64,000 nt of DNA from assembly GCA_016217595.1 (NCBI GenBank), contig JACRHS010000004.1, positions 124,001-188,000 of the forward strand, written 5' to 3'. The notes beneath the pieces were generated by a model. That model did no database searches. It was not told where the DNA came from and worked only from the letters and a program-made list of their open reading frames with translations. A program made the position numbers and the translations under genes. This document shows, piece after piece, positions 60,064 through 64,000 of this stretch. Every line of letters begins with the position of its first letter. Position 1 is the first letter of the stretch. Source of the stretch: Opitutia bacterium. GTDB taxonomy: Bacteria > Verrucomicrobiota > Verrucomicrobiia > Opitutales > Opitutaceae.

Positions 60064-60870
60064 TCACCGCTGGCGGGACAATTCCGCCGAGCGCGCAGCG
60101 CCAAACTTCCGCAGATATTTCAGGGCCACCTCGAACTCGGCCGGCAATGGTGCGCGCAACGTGAGTGGCAACCGGGTGACCGGATGCGTGACCGTGACCT
60201 CGCTCGCATGCAACGCGAGCCGGCGCAGCAATGGTTTCTCGTCCGCCCGCCCCTTGTAGCCGCGTTTCAAATCCGACAGGCGCAACTCCACCGTCGGATC
60301 TCCGTACAACGCATCGCCCAGAATGGGCACACCGCCGGCAGCAAGGTGCACGCGAATCTGATGCGTCCGCCCGGTCACGGGCCGGCACTCCAGCCAGACA
60401 AAGCCGCGAAAGCGTTCCTGCGTGCGAAAGTCCGTCAACCCCGGCCGGCCGCCGCGCCGCTTGTACACGCGCATGCGGCCCGGCTGATGCTCGTCTTCAC
60501 CCAATGCCAGCTCGATTTTGAATTCGTCGGGCAACACTCCATCCGCGCCCCGCACCGGCATCAACGCCTCGGCCGCGCGCTCCGCGGGCAACAATGCCGC
60601 CAGCGCATGGTACACCCGCACCGCGGTCCGGGCCTGAAACTGGCCGCTCAGAAAATCGAGCGCGGGCTTGGTTTTCGCGCAGACCAGTACGCCGCTCGTC
60701 TCCGTGTCGAGCCGGTGCACCGTGGCAACCTGTGCGCCATATCGCGCCCGGATCTGGGCCAGCAATGCCGGTCCGGGCGGGCCGCCTCGCTCGGATGCGA
60801 CCGCGCAATCGCCCGGTTTGTCGAAGGCCAGCAGGGAGTCGTCCTCGTAAATGATCGGCGGCAGAGCCAT
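60064..60870 (-). CDS. RluA-family pseudouridine synthase
   Basis: 268-residue RNA pseudouridine synthase. Catalytic Asp is D55 in VHRLDTETSGVLV. The opening PPIIYEDDSLLAFDKPGD and the CRPVTGRTHQIRVHLAAGGVPILGDALYG segment are family signatures. No S4 domain is present. Targets could be 23S rRNA or tRNA and cannot be assigned. ATG 60870 was chosen over a start 66 bases upstream that adds non-conserved residues. It is divergent from the GH3 gene. Confidence 0.92.
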   Translation of the reverse strand: MALPPIIYEDDSLLAFDKPGDCAVASERGGPPGPALLAQIRARYGAQVATVHRLDTETSGVLVCAKTKPALDFLSGQFQARTAVRVYHALAALLPAERAAEALMPVRGADGVLPDEFKIELALGEDEHQPGRMRVYKRRGGRPGLTDFRTQERFRGFVWLECRPVTGRTHQIRVHLAAGGVPILGDALYGDPTVELRLSDLKRGYKGRADEKPLLRRLALHASEVTVTHPVTRLPLTLRAPLPAEFEVALKYLRKFGAARSAELSRQR

Positions 60871-61045
60871 GGTGGGCACACTCAACGCGGCCTGCGCCCC
60901 GCTTTCGAGCGCGTTTTCGCACTCCCAGTGCGCCAATCGACGGTTTCTGTGGGAAATTTACGTCAAGAATGCATCGCATCGGTTTATTCGCTTGCCGTGG
61001 CGGATGAGGAGCGCAGCTCTAGTCAGGGTCGCGCTTCCTTTCGCC

Positions 61046-62620
61046 ATGTCCGCTCTGCCAAAACCCCTGATCATCCTCAGAGCCAACCTGCTAAGCGCGG
61101 GCATGCGTTGGCGTCTCCGGCAGACGCAGGATATCCCCGCGCAGCACCGCACATGGCGCACCTTGGTGGGGAAGATGGCACTGACCCAACACGGTCGCAG
61201 CCTCCGTCTCGACGCGCGGATGCGTTACGAGCAATTCCAGTCGCACGTGCCGCTGCACTCCTACGAGCGCATCGCCCCATTGATCGAGCGGATGCAGTGC
61301 GGCGAAGCTGATCTTCTCTGGCCCGGGCAATGCACCCACTACGTCGCCACCGCTGGCACCACCGACCAACCGCGGTTGCTACCAGTGACCGCGGATATGT
61401 CGGCGCATTTTTCCCGCGCGATTCGCGATGCACTGCTCTATTTCACCGCGCGCAATGGCTGCGCCGGTTTGCTGAGCGGACGCCGGCTCTGTCTGTTCGA
61501 CTCCGCACAGCTCTCGCCACTCGAATTACCCGACAACAGGTTCACCGCCTATGCCGGCGATCTCGGCACCATCGTGCATCAGCATCTGCCTTCCTGGATG
61601 CAACCACCAGCCGATGCATCCATCCCGCCCGAGCCTGACGTAGACTGGTCGCAACGCCTCCAAACCCTCGCCGCCGCCAATCCCGCAGACGACATCACCG
61701 TGCTCGGCGGCCTCCCGCACTGGCTCCAGCTGTTGGCCAACTCCGTGCGCGCACAACAGACCTCCGCCCAAACAGCCACGCCGGCCTCCGGTTGGACGCA
61801 TCTGCGCGGCGTGTTCCATTGGGGTGTGCCGTTCGAGCCCTTCGCCGAAGAATTGCGCCGGACCTTTGGCCCGGCAGAGCGTTTCCATGAAGTGTATCCC
61901 TCGGCCGAAGGATTCATCGCTGCGCAGGATTCGGTTAACGCGCACGGGTTGCGGCTGATGACCGACGCCGGCCTGTTCTTCGAATTCCTGCCGTGGCGCG
62001 ACTACGAAGAGGGGCGTCTCGCCGAACTCGGGGCCAAGGCAGTGCCGCTCGAAGGTGTGCGCACCGGCGTCAATTACCTGCTGCTGCTCACGACTCCCGG
62101 CGGACTCTGCCGGTACGCTTCCGGTGATGTGGTCCGCTTCACCTCGACCAAGCCGCCGCGCCTGCTGTACGCCGGCCGCGCGCCCCTGGCATTGCGCGCC
62201 TTCGGCGAGCACGTACTGGAGCGCGAACTCACCGACGCCCTGGTCAACGTGTGCGCCCGCCACGACTGGCAAATCGTCAACTTCCACGTGGCGCCGGTTT
62301 TTCTATCCTCGCTCACCGGCCGCATCCGCGGTCTGCACGAGTGGTGGGTGGAACTGAAACCGCGCACGATCGAGACGCCCACCGGCCCGACCCTCGCCCC
62401 CGCGCTCGACGCCGAGCTGCAACGCCTCAACGAAGAGTACGCCGCCCGCCGCCGGTTGGGCGCGATGGAACCGCCGCTCGTGCGTCTGGTGATGCCGGGC
62501 GTCTTCGAACAATGGATGCGTCAAAGCCAACGTTGGGGCGCCGCGCACCGGATGCCGCGCAGTTGCAACGACCGCACCATCGCCGACGAACTGGCGCAGC
62601 TCGCTCGTTTCTCCTATTGA
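61046..62620 (+). CDS. GH3-family acyl-acid amido synthetase homologue
   Basis: 524-residue ANL-superfamily adenylating enzyme of the GH3 type, best known from plants, where GH3 proteins join amino acids to hormones such as auxin and jasmonate. The nucleotide-binding motif is YVATAGTTDQPRLLPVT, the second motif is EVYPSAEGFIAAQ (YxxxE), and the third is LCRYASGDVVRFTS (YxxGD). The C-terminal domain has FGEHVLERELTDALVNV. The acyl substrate is unknown. The ATG at 61046 lies inside the family start. Such bacterial homologues are known but uncharacterised to my knowledge. Confidence 0.88.
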   Translation: MSALPKPLIILRANLLSAGMRWRLRQTQDIPAQHRTWRTLVGKMALTQHGRSLRLDARMRYEQFQSHVPLHSYERIAPLIERMQCGEADLLWPGQCTHYVATAGTTDQPRLLPVTADMSAHFSRAIRDALLYFTARNGCAGLLSGRRLCLFDSAQLSPLELPDNRFTAYAGDLGTIVHQHLPSWMQPPADASIPPEPDVDWSQRLQTLAAANPADDITVLGGLPHWLQLLANSVRAQQTSAQTATPASGWTHLRGVFHWGVPFEPFAEELRRTFGPAERFHEVYPSAEGFIAAQDSVNAHGLRLMTDAGLFFEFLPWRDYEEGRLAELGAKAVPLEGVRTGVNYLLLLTTPGGLCRYASGDVVRFTSTKPPRLLYAGRAPLALRAFGEHVLERELTDALVNVCARHDWQIVNFHVAPVFLSSLTGRIRGLHEWWVELKPRTIETPTGPTLAPALDAELQRLNEEYAARRRLGAMEPPLVRLVMPGVFEQWMRQSQRWGAAHRMPRSCNDRTIADELAQLARFSY

Positions 62621-62757
62621 GCCGCCCCCTCCACAGCCGTATCGAGGCACGCGATGAGCGACATCGGATTTATCGATTAACCGGTTAACCGCCCGGGCTG
62701 GTAAGCTTTGCCCCATGACGCGCTGCGGATTTCTCCGCCGGCCGTCGCCTACCAGCC
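62621..62757. other. Intergenic region with a short perfect palindrome
   Basis: This 137-base gap contains the 12-base perfect palindrome TTAACCGGTTAA (62677-62688) inside a locally AT-rich stretch. It could be an operator for the BadF-like gene downstream. No gene is visible. Confidence 0.3.
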
Positions 62758-64000
62758 ATGAAATCTTCCTCGCTCCATCCCTCCCCCACAACTCCCGGCA
62801 CCGCCGGCCTCGGCCAACGGTTCCTCGGTCTCGATCTCGGGGCCGAGACGATCAAAGCCGTGGAAATCGTCCGGACCGCCGACGGCTGGCAGTGGACGCG
62901 TCGCCAGCTCGTGGAGCACCACAAGGAGCCCGGCCCGCAATTGCGCACGCTGCTGCGCGAGTGGGATCTCGCCGGCCTCGCCGGCGCGGCCGCGAGCGGA
63001 CGCCTGAGCCGCCAACTCCACCTACCGCAGGTGCCGACCAAACAGGCCCAGACGCTCGGTCATCGCTTTCTCCGCGGCGACGAGCCCGCCACCATAATCT
63101 CGCTCGGTAGTCACGGGTTATCCGTGCTCGAACTGCGCGCCGACGGTCTAGACGTTTTTCGCGAAAACAGCCGCTGCTCACAGGGCACCGGCAATTTTCT
63201 TCGTCAGCTCGTCGAACGATTTTCCCTCAACCTCGACGAGGCTGACCGTCTCTGCGCTCCCGTCACACAACCCGCGGTGTTGTCGGGCCGCTGTCCGGTG
63301 ATCTTGAAAACCGACATGACACACCTCGCCAACAAAGGCGAAGACCGCACGCGCATCCTCGCCGGCCTCTTCGACGCCGTATGTGAGAACACACTGAGCC
63401 TGATCAAGCCCGGCCTCTGCCCACCGCGCGTAATACTGATCGGCGGCGTGGCCCGTGCCGCACGCGTGCAGGCGACTTTTCGCCAGCGCCTCGCCGATCA
63501 GGGCCTGACGCTCGTTTCGCTCGACAACGACGACGCACTCTACGTCGAGGCGCTCGGCAGCGCGTTGGCTGCCGCCGCCCAGCCGCATCCGGTGCCACCG
63601 CTGGCCGAGTGGTGGCGCCCCGCGCCACCGACGCGACTCGAACGCGTGCCTCCGTTGGCCGACTGGCTGAGCCAAATCCGCCGCCTGCCCGCGCCGCCGC
63701 TCGGTCGTGTCGACAATCCTCCGCCCGCCGTGCTGCTCGGTTTCGACATCGGCTCCACCGGCGCGAAAGCGGTGGCGCTAGCTTTGCCCGCGCGCGAACT
63801 CGTCTGGGAAGGCTACCGCGCCACCAACGGCGATCCCGTCGGCGCGGCGCAAGCGCTGTTGCAGGATTTCCTGCGCGGCCGGGCCGGTCGGTGTCCAGTA
63901 CACGGCTACGGCGTGACTGGCAGCGGGCGCGAGATTGTCGGTTCGTTGCTGACCGCCTGTCATGGCCCGCAGGCGGTGTTCATTCTCAACGAAATCGCCG
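62758..64000 (+). CDS. BadF/BadG/BcrA/HgdC-family ATPase (3' end outside window)
   Basis: About 414 residues of a probably very large ASKHA-fold ATPase. A first half has FLGLDLGAETIKAVEIV, then ENSRCSQGTGNFLRQLVERF with the conserved Cys of the iron-sulfur site, and VILIGGVARAARVQA. A second ATPase half begins at about residue 325 (VLLGFDIGSTGAKAVALAL, then GVTGSGREIVGSLLTA). This tandem layout matches large CoA-substrate-specific enzyme activases related to the 2-hydroxyacyl-CoA dehydratase activator. The complete protein is cut by the window edge. The ATG at 62758 is the only suitable start. Confidence 0.87.
   Translation, partial: MKSSSLHPSPTTPGTAGLGQRFLGLDLGAETIKAVEIVRTADGWQWTRRQLVEHHKEPGPQLRTLLREWDLAGLAGAAASGRLSRQLHLPQVPTKQAQTLGHRFLRGDEPATIISLGSHGLSVLELRADGLDVFRENSRCSQGTGNFLRQLVERFSLNLDEADRLCAPVTQPAVLSGRCPVILKTDMTHLANKGEDRTRILAGLFDAVCENTLSLIKPGLCPPRVILIGGVARAARVQATFRQRLADQGLTLVSLDNDDALYVEALGSALAAAAQPHPVPPLAEWWRPAPPTRLERVPPLADWLSQIRRLPAPPLGRVDNPPPAVLLGFDIGSTGAKAVALALPARELVWEGYRATNGDPVGAAQALLQDFLRGRAGRCPVHGYGVTGSGREIVGSLLTACHGPQAVFILNEIA

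Noticed and set aside
62677..62688. Perfect palindrome TTAACCGGTTAA as a regulator site
   Set aside because: A single short palindrome with no second copy or associated regulator in the window.
1..64000. CRISPR arrays, prophage, insertion sequences or integrons
   Set aside because: No regularly spaced direct repeats, transposase, integrase or phage structural genes were seen.

Overview
The window is a GC-rich chromosomal segment that looks like an Opitutaceae-type Verrucomicrobiota genome. This assignment is an inference from gene content and protein style: a rpmH-rnpA-yidD-yidC block, several large TonB-dependent receptors, a FecI/FecR pair, GH106 and heparinase-type glycan enzymes, Ig-like proteins with a shared C-terminal repeat, and a histidine kinase with a long soluble N-terminus. 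Many start codons have no visible Shine-Dalgarno motif. No phage, insertion sequence or CRISPR array was seen.

Layout. Positions 1-3009 (minus strand) hold an ECF sigma factor, a FecR-like anti-sigma protein and the first part of a TonB-dependent receptor with a signalling (STN) domain. Positions 3522-7709 (plus) carry the housekeeping set rpmH, rnpA, yidD, yidC, yebC and an AlkD-like DNA repair protein. Positions 7799-9917 hold two tiny membrane proteins, a three-BON-domain periplasmic protein and a divergent ECF sigma factor. Positions 9931-11777 hold a NarL-type response regulator and its soluble histidine kinase.

Positions 12062-28026 form a carbohydrate utilisation region: a sodium/solute symporter, a LacI-type regulator, a TonB receptor, a gluconate-5-dehydrogenase-like SDR, a type I mannose-6-phosphate isomerase homologue, a hydroxyacid dehydrogenase, a DUF2264 protein and a heparinase II/III-type lyase, facing a second TonB receptor with a sugar isomerase/epimerase. 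An AT-rich 14-bp palindrome, CTNATANNTATNAG, lies upstream of the symporter and of both TonB receptors, with a near match just before the LacI gene itself. This suggests one local regulon. A GH106 rhamnosidase, an SGNH esterase and a KDPG aldolase follow at 31078-36263, with rlmN, a PAS protein and a tRNA-Leu(CAG) nearby. The combined gene content suggests use of a uronate- and perhaps rhamnose-containing glycan.

Positions 36330-56969 are dominated by a type II secretion system split into two blocks: gspD-E-F on the plus strand (38499-43671) and gspG-H-I-J-K-L-M on the minus strand (50750-55847). No gspC is visible. Between the blocks lie two secreted Ig-like proteins with the same C-terminal tandem repeat (one fused to a cyclophilin) and a four-gene operon DUF3570 - ApbE - TlpA - DUF4266. 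That operon is the best candidate for a poorly described system: an outer-membrane barrel, an FMN transferase, a thioredoxin and a tiny lipoprotein ending in a Gly-rich CxC tail. Positions 57062-59895 hold two tandem sialidase-like genes with duplicated upstream regions and matching terminators. The window ends with an RluA pseudouridine synthase, a bacterial GH3-type acyl-amido synthetase and the start of a BadF/HgdC-type ATPase.
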